A stretch of DNA of 64,000 bases, taken from assembly GCF_013385635.1 (NCBI RefSeq), contig NZ_JACAPR010000007.1, forward strand, positions 217,427-281,426, given 5' to 3'. The stretch is from Pseudomonas gingeri. Its GTDB lineage: Bacteria; Pseudomonadota; Gammaproteobacteria; Pseudomonadales; Pseudomonadaceae. The position numbers were made by a program, and so were the translations under genes. Shown piece after piece: positions 9,431-19,390 of the stretch (position 1 is its first letter; each line of letters begins with the position of its first letter). The notes beneath the pieces were generated by a model, which did not search any database, was not told the origin of the DNA, and saw only the letters and a program-made list of their open reading frames with translations.

Positions 9431-10151
9431 GCTGGATGAGCTGGAGCCAGTCGTGACTGTTCAGGAAGATTCGGAGACGCTGTCCGAGAACGTCTTCCGG
9501 CGCATCCAGGCGGCTATCGTCAAGGGCGATATCGCCCCCGGCAGCAAGATTTCCGAGCCGGAACTGGCGCGCACCTATGGCATCAGCCGTGGCCCGCTGC
9601 GCGAGGCCATCCATCGCCTGGAAGGCCAGCGCCTGCTGGTGCGCGTGCCCCATGTAGGGGCGCGGGTGGTGTCCCTGAGCCATGCCGAGCTGGTCGAACT
9701 CTATGAGATCCGCGAGTCCCTCGAAGGCATGGCCTGCCGCCTGGCGGCCGAGCGCATGACCAGCGAAGAGATCGAAGAACTGCGCCAGGTGCTGCACACC
9801 CACGAACGCGATGCGGCGTTCCAGGCGGGAGTCGGTTATTACCAACAGGAAGGCGACTTTGATTTCCATTACCGGATCATCCAGGGCGCCGGCAACCGTA
9901 CCCTGACCCAGATGCTGTGCGGCGAGCTGTACCAGTTGGTGCGCATGTACCGCATCCAGTTTTCCGCGACGCCCAACCGGCCGCGCCAGGCCTTTGCCGA
10001 ACACCACCGGATTCTCGATGCCATTGCCGATCGCGACGGCGAACTGGCCGAGTTGTTGATGCGTCGCCATATCGGCGCATCGAAACGCAATATTGCGCGT
10101 CACTACCAGGACAGCGCGAAACCGACAGCCACTCCACGAGGTGAGTCATGA
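9429..10151 (+). CDS. GntR-family (FadR-type) regulator of the prp operon
   Basis: A 240-residue regulator. The N-terminal winged helix (about residues 15-80) contains [20 protein letters not shown], and the C-terminal FCD-type all-helical domain (about 90-225) binds an organic acid ligand, probably 2-methylcitrate or a related propionate metabolite. The in-frame extension back to 9270 is rejected because it crosses the operator palindrome and has no ribosome site. The stop overlaps the prpB start (ATGA), so regulator and enzymes are coupled. Autoregulation through the two TGTCGACA sites is inferred. This replaces the sigma-54 PrpR activator used by enterobacteria. Confidence 0.88.
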   Translation: MLDELEPVVTVQEDSETLSENVFRRIQAAIVKGDIAPGSKISEPELARTYGISRGPLREAIHRLEGQRLLVRVPHVGARVVSLSHAELVELYEIRESLEGMACRLAAERMTSEEIEELRQVLHTHERDAAFQAGVGYYQQEGDFDFHYRIIQGAGNRTLTQMLCGELYQLVRMYRIQFSATPNRPRQAFAEHHRILDAIADRDGELAELLMRRHIGASKRNIARHYQDSAKPTATPRGES

Positions 10152-11047
10152 GTCAGGGTTCCAACAAAAACACGCCCGGTCAGCGTTTCCGCGATGCGGT
10201 CGCCAGCGAGCATCCGTTGCAGGTGGTCGGTGCGATCAACGCCAACCATGCGCTGCTGGCCAGGCGCGCCGGTTTCAAGGCGATCTACCTGTCGGGCGGC
10301 GGCGTGGCCGCCGGTTCCCTCGGCGTGCCGGACCTGGGCATCACCGGCCTGGATGACGTGCTGACCGATGTCCGGCGCATCACCGATGTCTGCGACCTGC
10401 CGCTGCTGGTGGATGTCGACACCGGCTTCGGTTCCTCGGCGTTCAACGTCGCCCGTACCGTCAGGTCGATGAGCAAGTTCGGCGCGGCGGCGATCCATAT
10501 CGAGGACCAGGTCGGCGCCAAGCGCTGCGGTCACCGGCCGAACAAGGAAATCGTCTCCCAGCAGGAAATGGTCGACCGCATCAAGGCCGCCGTCGATGCC
10601 CGCACCGATGACAGTTTCGTGATCATGGCGCGCACCGATGCGCTGGCCGTGGAAGGGCTGGAGTCTGCCCTGGATCGTGCTGCCGCCTGCATCGAGGCCG
10701 GCGCCGACATGATTTTCCCGGAAGCCATCACCGAGCTGGACATGTACAAGCTGTTCGCCAACCGGGTGAAAGCGCCGATCCTGGCCAATATCACCGAGTT
10801 CGGCGCGACGCCGCTGTACACCGTCGAGCAACTGGCGGGCGCCGATGTGTCTCTGGTGCTGTACCCGCTGTCGGCTTTCCGCGCCATGAACAAGGCGGCG
10901 GAAAACGTCTACACGGCGATTCGCCGCGACGGCACCCAGGCCAATGTGATCGATACCATGCAGACCCGCATGGAGCTCTATGATCGTATCGACTACCACA
11001 CCTTCGAGCAGAAGCTCGATGCGCTGTTTGCCCAGAAGAAGGGCTGA
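10148..11047 (+). CDS. prpB: PrpB, 2-methylisocitrate lyase
   Basis: A 299-residue member of the isocitrate lyase/PEP mutase family that splits 2-methylisocitrate into pyruvate and succinate, the last step of the methylcitrate cycle. It has the nucleotide-free TIM-barrel features of the family: VDVDTGFG near residue 85 (metal-binding Asp), [15 protein letters not shown] (about 118-132) with the catalytic KRCGH loop, and IMARTDA (about 158). It starts within the GntR stop as ATGA, so translation is coupled. A REP pair separates it from prpC. Confidence 0.97.
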   Translation: MSQGSNKNTPGQRFRDAVASEHPLQVVGAINANHALLARRAGFKAIYLSGGGVAAGSLGVPDLGITGLDDVLTDVRRITDVCDLPLLVDVDTGFGSSAFNVARTVRSMSKFGAAAIHIEDQVGAKRCGHRPNKEIVSQQEMVDRIKAAVDARTDDSFVIMARTDALAVEGLESALDRAAACIEAGADMIFPEAITELDMYKLFANRVKAPILANITEFGATPLYTVEQLAGADVSLVLYPLSAFRAMNKAAENVYTAIRRDGTQANVIDTMQTRMELYDRIDYHTFEQKLDALFAQKKG

Positions 11048-11081
11048 GCCACCGCACTATTGGCGGTAGAACGCAGACCCG

Positions 11082-11165
11082 TGTAGGAGCCGGCTTGCCG
11101 GCGATGAGGCCTGTGAGTCTTGCATCGCCTGACCTGCCGCCATCGCCGGCAAGCCGGCTCCTACA
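11082..11165. repeat. REP palindrome pair between prpB and prpC
   Basis: TGTAGGAGCCGGCTTGCCGGCGATG and its inverted copy, GCCGGC variant. It lies in the operon gap and may stabilise upstream mRNA. Confidence 0.92.
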
Positions 11166-11215
11166 GGATTAATGTGGTGCCAGGTTCCGAATAAATTCAA
11201 GAATTGGAGAGAGCA

Positions 11216-12343
11216 ATGGCTGAAGCAAAAGTACTGAGTGGCGCCGGCCTGCGTGGCCAGGTGGCCGGGCAGACGGCCTTGTCCACCGTGGGCCAGGCCG
11301 GTGCCGGCCTGACCTATCGCGGTTATGACGTGCGTGAACTGGCCGCCGACGCGCGCTTTGAAGAAGTCGCCTACCTGCTGCTATACGGCGATCTGCCGAG
11401 CCAGGCCCAACTGAGCGCCTATATGGACAAGCTGCGCACCCTGCGCGACTTGCCCCAGGCCCTGAAGGAAGTGCTGGAGCGGATCCCCGCCGACGCCCAT
11501 CCGATGGACGTGATGCGCACCGGCTGCTCGTTCCTCGGCAATATCGAGCCCGAAGGCGACTTCTCCCGCCAGCACGAAGCCACCGACCGGCTGCTGGCCG
11601 CGTTCCCGGCGATCATGTGCTACTGGTATCGTTTCAGCCACGAAGGCCTGCGCATCGACTGCGTGACCGACGAGGCTTCCATCGGCGGGCATTTCCTCCA
11701 CCTGCTGCACGGCAAGGCGCCGAGCGAGCTGCACCGCAAGGTGATGGACGTGTCGTTGATCCTCTACGCGGAGCACGAGTTCAACGCCTCGACTTTCACC
11801 GCGCGGGTCTGTGCCTCGACCCTGTCCGACCTGTTCTCCTGTGTCACCGCGGCCATCGGTTCCCTGCGCGGGCCGCTGCACGGCGGCGCGAACGAGGCGG
11901 CCATGGAAATGATCGAGCGTTTCGGCTCGCCGCAGGAGGCCGTCGAAGGCACTCTCGGCATGTTGGCGCGCAAGGACAAGATCATGGGCTTCGGCCATGC
12001 GATCTACAAAGACAACGATCCGCGCAATGAGGTGATCAAGGGCTGGTCGAAAAAGCTTGCCGACGAGGTCGGCGACACCGTGCTGTTCCCGGTTTCCGAA
12101 GCCATCGACAAGACCATGTGGGAACAGAAGAAGCTGTTCCCCAACGCCGATTTCTACCATGCCTCGGCGTACCACTTCATGGGTATCCCGACCAAGCTGT
12201 TCACGCCGATCTTCGTCTGCTCGCGCCTGACCGGCTGGGCGGCGCACGTGTTCGAGCAGCGTGCCAACAACCGCATCATCCGTCCGAGCGCCGAATACAC
12301 CGGCGTCGAGCAGCGCAAGTTCGTGCCAATCGAACAACGCTGA
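11216..12343 (+). CDS. prpC: PrpC, 2-methylcitrate synthase
   Basis: A 375-residue citrate synthase-family enzyme condensing propionyl-CoA with oxaloacetate. Key positions: LTYRGYDV near the N-terminus (typical of PrpC), HEFNAS (about residue 190), GPLHGGANEAAM (about 222-233) with an active-site His, and GFGHAIYKDNDPR (about 262-274) with the second catalytic His. The ATG at 11216 follows GGAGAG with ideal spacing; an upstream in-frame TTG at 11204 overlaps that ribosome site and is rejected. Confidence 0.97.
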   Translation: MAEAKVLSGAGLRGQVAGQTALSTVGQAGAGLTYRGYDVRELAADARFEEVAYLLLYGDLPSQAQLSAYMDKLRTLRDLPQALKEVLERIPADAHPMDVMRTGCSFLGNIEPEGDFSRQHEATDRLLAAFPAIMCYWYRFSHEGLRIDCVTDEASIGGHFLHLLHGKAPSELHRKVMDVSLILYAEHEFNASTFTARVCASTLSDLFSCVTAAIGSLRGPLHGGANEAAMEMIERFGSPQEAVEGTLGMLARKDKIMGFGHAIYKDNDPRNEVIKGWSKKLADEVGDTVLFPVSEAIDKTMWEQKKLFPNADFYHASAYHFMGIPTKLFTPIFVCSRLTGWAAHVFEQRANNRIIRPSAEYTGVEQRKFVPIEQR

Positions 12344-12386
12344 ATGGCGAGGGCTGACACAGGGGTCTGAAGTTCACCAGGATTCC

Positions 12387-12476
12387 TGTGGGAGCGGGCT
12401 TGCCCGCGATGACCGAGTCACATCCGACAGTGATGTCGACTGACCTGGCGCTGTCGCGGGCGAGCCCGCTCCCACA
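12387..12476. repeat. REP palindrome pair between prpC and acnD
   Basis: TGTGGGAGCGGGCTTGCCCGCGATG and an inverted copy ending GCCCGCTCCCACA, in the intercistronic gap. Confidence 0.92.
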
Positions 12477-12546
12477 GTGGGTTGTGTTCACTTCAGGTCT
12501 GGTGCCAGGCCCCACCCTTTGTAACTACCGTGATCGAGTCCTGACG

Positions 12547-15141
12547 ATGAACACTCAATACCGTAAACCGCTGCCCGGCAGCCATCTGGATTTCTTCGAC
12601 GCCCGTGCGGCAGTCGATGCCATCCAGCCCGGGGCCTACGACAGCCTGCCCTACACATCCCGGGTGCTCGCCGAAAACCTGGTGCGGCGCTGCGACCCGG
12701 CGACGCTCACCGATTCCCTCAGGCAACTGATCGAACGCAAGCGCGACCTGGATTTTCCCTGGTTCCCGGCCCGTGTGGTCTGCCATGACATTCTCGGCCA
12801 GACCGCCCTGGTGGACCTCGCCGGCCTGCGTGACGCCATCGCTTCCCAGGGGGGGGATCCGGCCCAGGTCAACCCGGTGGTGCCGACCCAACTGATCGTC
12901 GACCATTCCCTGGCCGTGGAGTGCGGCGGTTTCGATCCGGATGCCTTCACCAAGAACCGCGCCATCGAAGACCGTCGCAACGAAGACCGCTTCCACTTTA
13001 TCGACTGGACCAAGAAGGCTTTCAAGAACGTCGATGTGATCCCGCCGGGCAACGGCATCATGCACCAGATCAACCTGGAGAAAATGTCCCCGGTGATCCA
13101 GGCGCGTGACGGCGTGGCCTTTCCCGATACCTGTGTCGGCACCGACAGTCACACGCCTCACGTCGATGCACTGGGGGTGATCGCCATCGGTGTCGGCGGC
13201 CTCGAAGCCGAGAGCGTGATGCTTGGCCGCGCGTCGTGGATGCGCCTGCCGGAAAGCGTCGGCGTCGAACTGACCGGCAAGCTGCAACCGGGCATCACCG
13301 CCACCGACATGGTGCTGGCGCTGACCGAGTTCCTGCGCAAGCAGAAAGTCGTCGGTGCGTGGCTGGAGTTCTTCGGCGAGGGCGCTTCGGCGCTGACCCT
13401 GGGCGACCGCGCGACCATCTCCAACATGGCTCCGGAGTACGGCGCCACGGCGGCGATGTTCTATATCGACCGGCAGACTATCGACTACCTGAAACTCACC
13501 GGTCGTGAAGACGCCCAGGTGCAACTGGTCGAGAGCTACGCCAAGCTGACCGGCCTGTGGGCCGACAGCCTCAAGGATGCGCGGTACGAGCGCGACCTGC
13601 AGTTCGACCTGTCTTCGGTGGTGCGCAACATGGCCGGTCCCAGCAACCCGCACGCCCGTGTCGCCACCAGCGACCTGGCGGCCAAGGGCATTGCCGGCCA
13701 GTGGAGCGATGTACCGGGGCAGATGCCCGACGGCGCGGTGATCATCGCCGCCATCACCAGTTGCACCAATACCAGCAACCCGCGCAACGTGATCGCCGCG
13801 GGCCTGCTGGCGCGCAACGCGAACAGACTCGGCCTGACCCGTAAACCATGGGTCAAGTCGTCGCTGGCGCCGGGCTCCAAGACCGTGGCGCTGTACCTGG
13901 ACGAAGCCGGGTTGACCGACGAACTGGAGCAACTGGGCTTTGGCGTGGTGGCGTTTGCCTGTACCACCTGCAACGGCATGTCCGGTGCGCTGGACCCGGT
14001 GATCCAGCAGGAAATCATCGACCGCGATCTCTATGCCACCGCCGTGCTGTCCGGCAACCGCAACTTCGACGGTCGTATCCATCCGTACGCCAGGCAGGCT
14101 TTCCTCGCATCGCCGCCGCTGGTGGTGGCCTATGCGATTGCCGGCACCATCCGCTTCGATATCGAGAAGGACGTGCTCGGCCTGGACGCCGAAGGCAAGG
14201 AAATCCGCCTCAAGGACCTCTGGCCGAGCGACGAGGAAATCGACGCGGTGGTCAAGGCTTCGGTGAAGCCGGAGCAGTTCCGCCAGGTCTATATCCCGAT
14301 GTTCGCCATCCACGAAGACACCGGGCCCAAGGTCACGCCGCTGTACGACTGGCGGCCGACGAGCACCTATATCCGCCGTCCGCCTTACTGGGAAGGCGCC
14401 CTGGCCGGTGCGCGGCCGCTCAAGGGCATGCGTCCTCTGGCGGTGCTGCCGGACAACATCACCACTGATCACCTGTCGCCGTCCAACGCCATCATGCGGG
14501 GCAGCGCGGCCGGCGAGTACCTGGCGAAAATGGGTTTGCCGGAAGAGGACTTCAACTCCTACGCCACCCATCGCGGCGACCATCTCACCGCGCAGCGCGC
14601 GACCTTCGCCAACCCGAAGCTGTTCAACGAAATGGTCGTGGAAAACGGCAAGGTCAAGCAGGGTTCCCTGGCGCGGGTCGAGCCTGAAGGCCAGGTCATG
14701 CGCATGTGGGAAGCCATCGAAACCTACCTGGAACGCAAGCAGCCGCTGATCATCATTGCCGGTGCCGACTACGGCCAGGGTTCGTCCCGTGACTGGGCGG
14801 CCAAGGGCGTGCGCCTGGCCGGGGTCGAGGCGATCGCCGCCGAAGGCTTCGAGCGCATTCATCGCACCAACCTGGTGGGCATGGGCGTGTTGCCGCTGGA
14901 GTTCCTGCCGGGCACCGATCGCAAGACCCTGGGTATCGACGGTACCGAGACCTTCGATGTGCTCGGCGAGCGCACACCGCGGGCGATCCTGACCCTGGTG
15001 ATCCAGCGCCGGAACGGCGAGCGTGTCGACGTGCCGGTGACCTGCCGCCTGGATACCGCCGAAGAGGTCTCGATCTACGAGGCCGGCGGTGTCCTGCAGC
15101 GTTTTGCCCAGGACTTCCTCCAATCGGCCACGGCCGGCTAG
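12547..15141 (+). CDS. acnD: AcnD, Fe/S-dependent 2-methylcitrate dehydratase
   Basis: An 864-residue aconitase-superfamily enzyme that, with PrpF, converts 2-methylcitrate to 2-methyl-aconitate. The 4Fe-4S ligands are C406 in SCTNTSNP and C472/C475 in CTTCNG. The C-terminal swivel domain carries DYGQGSSRDWAAKG (about 740-753). The start is taken as ATG 12547 (MNTQYRKPLPGS) because the upstream in-frame extension runs through a REP element. It is one of two routes in the cycle; the prpD gene further down is also kept, so both dehydratase types coexist, as is usual in Pseudomonas. Confidence 0.96.
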   Translation: MNTQYRKPLPGSHLDFFDARAAVDAIQPGAYDSLPYTSRVLAENLVRRCDPATLTDSLRQLIERKRDLDFPWFPARVVCHDILGQTALVDLAGLRDAIASQGGDPAQVNPVVPTQLIVDHSLAVECGGFDPDAFTKNRAIEDRRNEDRFHFIDWTKKAFKNVDVIPPGNGIMHQINLEKMSPVIQARDGVAFPDTCVGTDSHTPHVDALGVIAIGVGGLEAESVMLGRASWMRLPESVGVELTGKLQPGITATDMVLALTEFLRKQKVVGAWLEFFGEGASALTLGDRATISNMAPEYGATAAMFYIDRQTIDYLKLTGREDAQVQLVESYAKLTGLWADSLKDARYERDLQFDLSSVVRNMAGPSNPHARVATSDLAAKGIAGQWSDVPGQMPDGAVIIAAITSCTNTSNPRNVIAAGLLARNANRLGLTRKPWVKSSLAPGSKTVALYLDEAGLTDELEQLGFGVVAFACTTCNGMSGALDPVIQQEIIDRDLYATAVLSGNRNFDGRIHPYARQAFLASPPLVVAYAIAGTIRFDIEKDVLGLDAEGKEIRLKDLWPSDEEIDAVVKASVKPEQFRQVYIPMFAIHEDTGPKVTPLYDWRPTSTYIRRPPYWEGALAGARPLKGMRPLAVLPDNITTDHLSPSNAIMRGSAAGEYLAKMGLPEEDFNSYATHRGDHLTAQRATFANPKLFNEMVVENGKVKQGSLARVEPEGQVMRMWEAIETYLERKQPLIIIAGADYGQGSSRDWAAKGVRLAGVEAIAAEGFERIHRTNLVGMGVLPLEFLPGTDRKTLGIDGTETFDVLGERTPRAILTLVIQRRNGERVDVPVTCRLDTAEEVSIYEAGGVLQRFAQDFLQSATAG

Positions 15142-15153
15142 ACAAAACAGGGT

Positions 15154-15264
15154 GATCGTTCCCACGCTCTGCGTGGGAACGCAGCCCGTGACGCTCCGCG
15201 TCACTTGCAGAGCGGACGCGGAGCGTCCCATGAGGCGTTCCCACGCTGGAGCGTGGGAACGATC
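15154..15264 (-). repeat. 111-base palindromic extragenic repeat, copy 3 (inverted)
   Basis: Same family as the elements at 2697 and 4362 but in reverse orientation, judged from the order of the inner hairpins (GTGACGC/GCGTCAC before GGACGC/GCGTCC). It fills the acnD-prpF gap. Confidence 0.85.
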
Positions 15265-15301
15265 GATCAAGTATATGTATTCAGACTTCGCAGGAGCTTT
15301 C

Positions 15302-16492
15302 ATGGCCCATGCAGCGCAAATCAGGATTCCCGCCACCTATATGCGTGGCGGTACCAGCAAAGGGGTGTTCTTCAACCTCGAGGACCTGCCAGAAGCGGCA
15401 CAACTGCCCGGCGCGGCGCGGGATGCGTTGCTGCTGCGGGTGATCGGCAGCCCCGATCCCTATGAGAAACAGATCGACGGCATGGGCGGGGCGACCTCCA
15501 GCACCAGCAAGACGGTGATCCTGTCCAGGAGCATCAAGGCCGGCCACGATGTCGACTATCTGTTCGGCCAGGTCTCCATCGACAAGCCGTTTATCGACTG
15601 GAGCGGCAACTGCGGCAACCTGTCGGCGGCGGTCGGTTCGTTCGCCATCAGCACCGGCCTGGTGGATGCCGCGCGCATTCCGCGCAATGGCATGGCGGTG
15701 GTGCGGATCTGGCAGGTGAATATCGGCAAGACCATCATTGCCCATGTACCGATTACCGAGGGTCAGGTCCAGGAAACCGGCGATTTCGAACTCGACGGCG
15801 TGACCTTTCCCGCCGCTGAAGTGCAACTCGAGTTCATGGACCCGGCGGCCGAGGAAGAGGGCGCGGGCGGTTCGATGTTTCCCACCGGCAATCTGGTGGA
15901 TGACCTCGAAGTACCGGGTGTCGGCACCTTCAAGGCGACCCTTATCAACGCCGGCATCCCGACCATCTTCGTCAACGCGGCGGATATCGGCTATACCGGC
16001 AGTGAACTACAGGGCGATATCAACGGCGACCCCAAGGCCCTGGCGATGTTCGAGACGATCCGCGCCTACGGTGCGTTGCGCATGGGCCTGATCGCCCATC
16101 TCGACGAGGCGGCCAAGCGTCAGCACACGCCGAAGGTGGCCTTTGTCGCGCCGCCGGCGAGCTATACCGCGTCAAGTGGCAAGCCGGTGGCGGCGGGTGA
16201 CCTCGACCTGCTGGTGCGGGCGTTGTCCATGGGCAAGCTGCACCACGCGATGATGGGCACGGCGGCCGTGGCCATCGGCACGGCGGCGGCTATTCCCGGC
16301 ACCCTGGTCAACCTGGCGGCGGGCGGTGGCGCGCGCGGTTCGGTGCGCTTCGGGCATCCGTCGGGCGCCCTGCGTGTCGGTGCCGAAGCGACCCTGGTCG
16401 ACGGTGAGTGGAGCGTGGTCAAGGCCATCATGAGTCGCAGTGCGCGGGTGCTGATGGAAGGCTGGGTGCGTGTGCCCGGCGATGCCTTCTGA
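15302..16492 (+). CDS. prpF: PrpF, 2-methylaconitate cis-trans isomerase
   Basis: A 396-residue protein of the PrpF/diaminopimelate-epimerase-like fold needed for AcnD-dependent propionate use. The N-terminus has the family sequence IPATYMRGGTSKGVFF (about residues 8-23), and GNCGNLSAAVG (about 102-112) is the conserved Cys-containing loop. AGGAG stands 8 bases before ATG 15302; in-frame codons further upstream run through the extragenic repeat and are rejected. It works on the product of the gene before it. Confidence 0.96.
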   Translation: MAHAAQIRIPATYMRGGTSKGVFFNLEDLPEAAQLPGAARDALLLRVIGSPDPYEKQIDGMGGATSSTSKTVILSRSIKAGHDVDYLFGQVSIDKPFIDWSGNCGNLSAAVGSFAISTGLVDAARIPRNGMAVVRIWQVNIGKTIIAHVPITEGQVQETGDFELDGVTFPAAEVQLEFMDPAAEEEGAGGSMFPTGNLVDDLEVPGVGTFKATLINAGIPTIFVNAADIGYTGSELQGDINGDPKALAMFETIRAYGALRMGLIAHLDEAAKRQHTPKVAFVAPPASYTASSGKPVAAGDLDLLVRALSMGKLHHAMMGTAAVAIGTAAAIPGTLVNLAAGGGARGSVRFGHPSGALRVGAEATLVDGEWSVVKAIMSRSARVLMEGWVRVPGDAF

Positions 16493-16524
16493 GGGCTCGG
16501 GATTTTGTGGTGAAGCACAAAACT

Positions 16525-16608
16525 TGTGGGAGCCGGCTTGCCGGCGATGATGGCCGATCAGGCAATGCAGGGCTCGCGGGCCCCATCGCCAGCAAGCCGG
16601 CTCCTACA
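16525..16608. repeat. REP palindrome pair between prpF and prpD
   Basis: TGTGGGAGCCGGCTTGCCGGCGATG and an inverted, slightly diverged copy ending GCCGGCTCCTACA. Confidence 0.92.
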
Positions 16609-16712
16609 TGAAAGCGCACCGCCCGGAATAATAAATCGTTTGATAAACCGTTATCAGTCTTGAACCCGAGGCCCGAACCGACCCCATGCACCGCTAGCGG
16701 AGTGAATCGAAG

Positions 16713-18197
16713 ATGAGCGCCAACGTTGATCTGAACAACCGTCCCGACTACGACCAGGTCCTGCAGGACATCGCCGACTACGTGCTCGATTACCGCATCG
16801 AGTCCGCGCAGGCGCTGGATACCGCACGCAACTGCCTGATGGATACCCTCGGCTGCGGCATGCTTGCCCTGCGCTTTCCCGAGTGCACCAAGCACCTGGG
16901 GCCGTTGGTGGAGGGCACGGTGGTGCCGTTCGGCGCCCGTGTGCCGGGAACCGGTTTTCGCCTGGACCCGGTCAAGGCCGCCTGGGATATCGGCTGTATC
17001 GTCCGCTGGCTCGACTATAACGACACCTGGCTGGCAGCCGAGTGGGGCCACCCTTCGGATAACCTCGGCGGGATTCTCGCGGTGGCCGATCATCTGTCAC
17101 AGAAGCGCCTGGCCAACGGCGAGGCGCCGCTGACCGTGCGCACGGTGCTGGAAGCGATGATCATGGCCCACGAGATCCAGGGGGTGATCGCCCTGGAAAA
17201 CTCGTTCAACCGGGTCGGTCTCGATCATGTGCTGCTGGTGAAAGTCGCTTCCACGGCGGTCACCGCCAGATTGATGGGCGCCAGTCGTGAGCAGTTGCTG
17301 GCGGCGCTGTCCCATGCCTTTGTCGATGGCCAGGCATTGCGTACCTATCGTCATGCGCCGAATGCCGGTTCACGCAAATCCTGGGCGGCAGGGGATGCCA
17401 CCAGCCGAGGCGTACGCCTTGCGGATATCGCCCTGCGTGGGGAAATGGGCATTCCCGGGGTATTGAGCGCGCCGCAATGGGGTTTCTACGACGTGCTGTT
17501 CAGCCACACCAACAAGGACCTGGCGCTCAAGCCCGAGGACAAGCGCGCTTTCAGCCTGTCCCGGGAATACGGCAGCTATGTCATGGAAAACGTGCTGTTC
17601 AAGATCAGCTTCCCGGCCGAGTTCCATGCCCAGACCGCCTGCGAGGCGGCGGTGACCCTGCATCCGCTGGTCAGGAACCGCTTGCACGAGATCGACCGGA
17701 TCGTCATCACCACCCATGAATCGGCGATCCGCATCATTTCCAAGGTCGGCCCGTTGGCCAATGCCGCGGACCGTGACCACTGCCTCCAGTACATGACGGC
17801 GGTGCCGCTGGCTTTCGGCAATCTGGTGGCCGAGCACTACGAGGATGATTTCCACGTGGCCCATCCGATCATCGATGTGCTGCGCGAGAAGATGCTGATA
17901 GTCGAAGAGCCGCGCTACACCCGCGAATATCTGGAGGCCGACAAACGCTCGATCGCCAATGCCGTGCAGGTGTTCTTCAAGGATGGCAGTGCCACCGAAC
18001 AGGTGGTGGTGGAGTACCCGATCGGCCATCGCCGCCGCCGGGCCGAGGGCATCCCGTTGCTGGAGGACAAGTTCAGGGCCAACCTGGCGACGCGCTTCAC
18101 CGCCCAGCGCAGCAACGAAATCCTTGCCCTGTGCAAGGACCCGGCACGCCTGGAGGCAACGCCGGTGCAGCGTTTTGTCGAGCTGTTCGTGATCTAG
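16713..18197 (+). CDS. prpD: PrpD, 2-methylcitrate dehydratase
   Basis: A 494-residue MmgE/PrpD-family dehydratase that needs no iron-sulfur cluster. Recognisable segments are [10 protein letters not shown] (about 45-54), [21 protein letters not shown] (about 103-123, a conserved active-site region) and [16 protein letters not shown] sequence near 265. The length agrees with the family (about 480-495). It is the last gene of the operon. It makes the cycle robust to loss of the iron-dependent AcnD, which is inference. Confidence 0.95.
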   Translation: MSANVDLNNRPDYDQVLQDIADYVLDYRIESAQALDTARNCLMDTLGCGMLALRFPECTKHLGPLVEGTVVPFGARVPGTGFRLDPVKAAWDIGCIVRWLDYNDTWLAAEWGHPSDNLGGILAVADHLSQKRLANGEAPLTVRTVLEAMIMAHEIQGVIALENSFNRVGLDHVLLVKVASTAVTARLMGASREQLLAALSHAFVDGQALRTYRHAPNAGSRKSWAAGDATSRGVRLADIALRGEMGIPGVLSAPQWGFYDVLFSHTNKDLALKPEDKRAFSLSREYGSYVMENVLFKISFPAEFHAQTACEAAVTLHPLVRNRLHEIDRIVITTHESAIRIISKVGPLANAADRDHCLQYMTAVPLAFGNLVAEHYEDDFHVAHPIIDVLREKMLIVEEPRYTREYLEADKRSIANAVQVFFKDGSATEQVVVEYPIGHRRRRAEGIPLLEDKFRANLATRFTAQRSNEILALCKDPARLEATPVQRFVELFVI

Positions 18198-18232
18198 ACG
18201 CCGGCTTGATCATGCGGTGTCCATACCGACCT

Positions 18233-18323
18233 CATCGCCGGCAAGCCAGCTCCCACAACGACCGTGTACGCCCTGGGAAGTCCGGGTGTACGCCGTACCG
18301 TAGGAGCCGGCTTGCCGGCGATG
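18233..18323. repeat. REP palindrome pair after prpD
   Basis: CATCGCCGGCAAGCCAGCTCCCACA and, after a spacer, its inverse TAGGAGCCGGCTTGCCGGCGATG. The outward/inward order is the reverse of the other pairs. It lies between the convergent prpD and EamA genes. Confidence 0.85.
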
Positions 18324-18356
18324 GGGCCCTGGAGAGCGCCGCAAGGCCCGAGGGCG

Positions 18357-19298
18357 TCACCGGGCCGCCAGGTATTTCTCCAGCGGCAACTTGGTGATCG
18401 CAAAGCCGACCAGCAGGGTCGCCGAATACAGCATCAGGTCCCGGGATACCGGCAGGTCTTCGTACCAGGCGCCGATCAGCACGGCGAACACCGGGAAGAT
18501 GATGAAGACGAACGACAGGATCACCGGGCTCAGCCGCTTGAGCAGCAGGAAATAGACGAGAAAGCCGCCGACCGACGCCACCAGCCCCAGGTAGAACAGC
18601 GCACCCCACGAACGTGGGGTGATCTCGCTGAACTGCGGCGACTCGAGCCCCAGCCCCGCGACAAACAGCATCAGGCCGGCAATGCCGATGGGCAGGGTGT
18701 TGTAGGTGATCACGCTGATGGCCTGGCCCTTCTGCTTGGTGATCACGTAGCACAAGGCGTGCATCACCGCTGTCGCCAGGATCGCCAGCACCCCGAACAA
18801 CTCGGCGTGATCCAGGCGCAGGCCCTGGCTGCGCAGGATCATGAACAGGCTGGCAAACCCCACGACAATTCCGAAGACCTGGGACAGATAGATCTTTTCC
18901 CGCAGGAACAGCGCCGAGAAAATCAGGATGAACACCGGCATGCAACTGAACAGCAGTGCGGTCAGACCCGAGGAAACATGCTGTTCACCGTAGTTCAGCA
19001 GGTAATACGGCAGGCTGAAGTAGCAGAGGGTGACGAACACGAAGAAGCCGCGGCGTTCCCGGGGAAAATACAGGGGCTCACGGCGCCAGGCGGCAAAGCC
19101 GAGGAACAGCGGGAAGGCGATCAGGAAGCGCAGTCCGGCGGCAGTCAACGGCGGCACGCTTTCCACGGCGATCTTGATCCCCAGCCAGGTGGTGCCCCAG
19201 CACAGACAGACAATCAGGAACAACACGCTGGTCAGCAGGGCGGTGAGATAGCGGCGCTGTTCGACCCGGGGCAAGGCAAGGTTGGCTGAAATTGACAT
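18357..19298 (-). CDS. EamA/DMT-family transporter
   Basis: A 313-residue inner-membrane protein with about ten hydrophobic helices in two EamA repeats, starting FLIVCLCWGTTWLGIKIAVE (the typical first repeat motif). The family exports small metabolites such as amino acids, so this is a putative exporter; the substrate is not predictable. AGGAATG is a suitable ribosome site before the ATG. It is divergent from a MocR-type regulator across a short intergenic region, which suggests that regulator controls it. Confidence 0.9.
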   Translation of the reverse strand: MSISANLALPRVEQRRYLTALLTSVLFLIVCLCWGTTWLGIKIAVESVPPLTAAGLRFLIAFPLFLGFAAWRREPLYFPRERRGFFVFVTLCYFSLPYYLLNYGEQHVSSGLTALLFSCMPVFILIFSALFLREKIYLSQVFGIVVGFASLFMILRSQGLRLDHAELFGVLAILATAVMHALCYVITKQKGQAISVITYNTLPIGIAGLMLFVAGLGLESPQFSEITPRSWGALFYLGLVASVGGFLVYFLLLKRLSPVILSFVFIIFPVFAVLIGAWYEDLPVSRDLMLYSATLLVGFAITKLPLEKYLAAR

Positions 19299-19390
19299 GG
19301 TGTCATTCCTGCAAAAAATAGCGTGAATAAACCTTTCAATCGGCTAATATGGCCCATTGATTGGGTGAATTCACAGTATTGAGGTCGCCA

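Noticed and set aside
12493..15336. 947-residue open frame on the minus strand over acnD
   Set aside because: It is antisense to a well recognised aconitase gene, with His/Gly/Gln-rich translation typical of a GC-rich shadow frame and no known domain.
11082..18323. CRISPR array
   Set aside because: The recurring units are scattered single palindromes (REP), not direct repeats with regular unique spacers.
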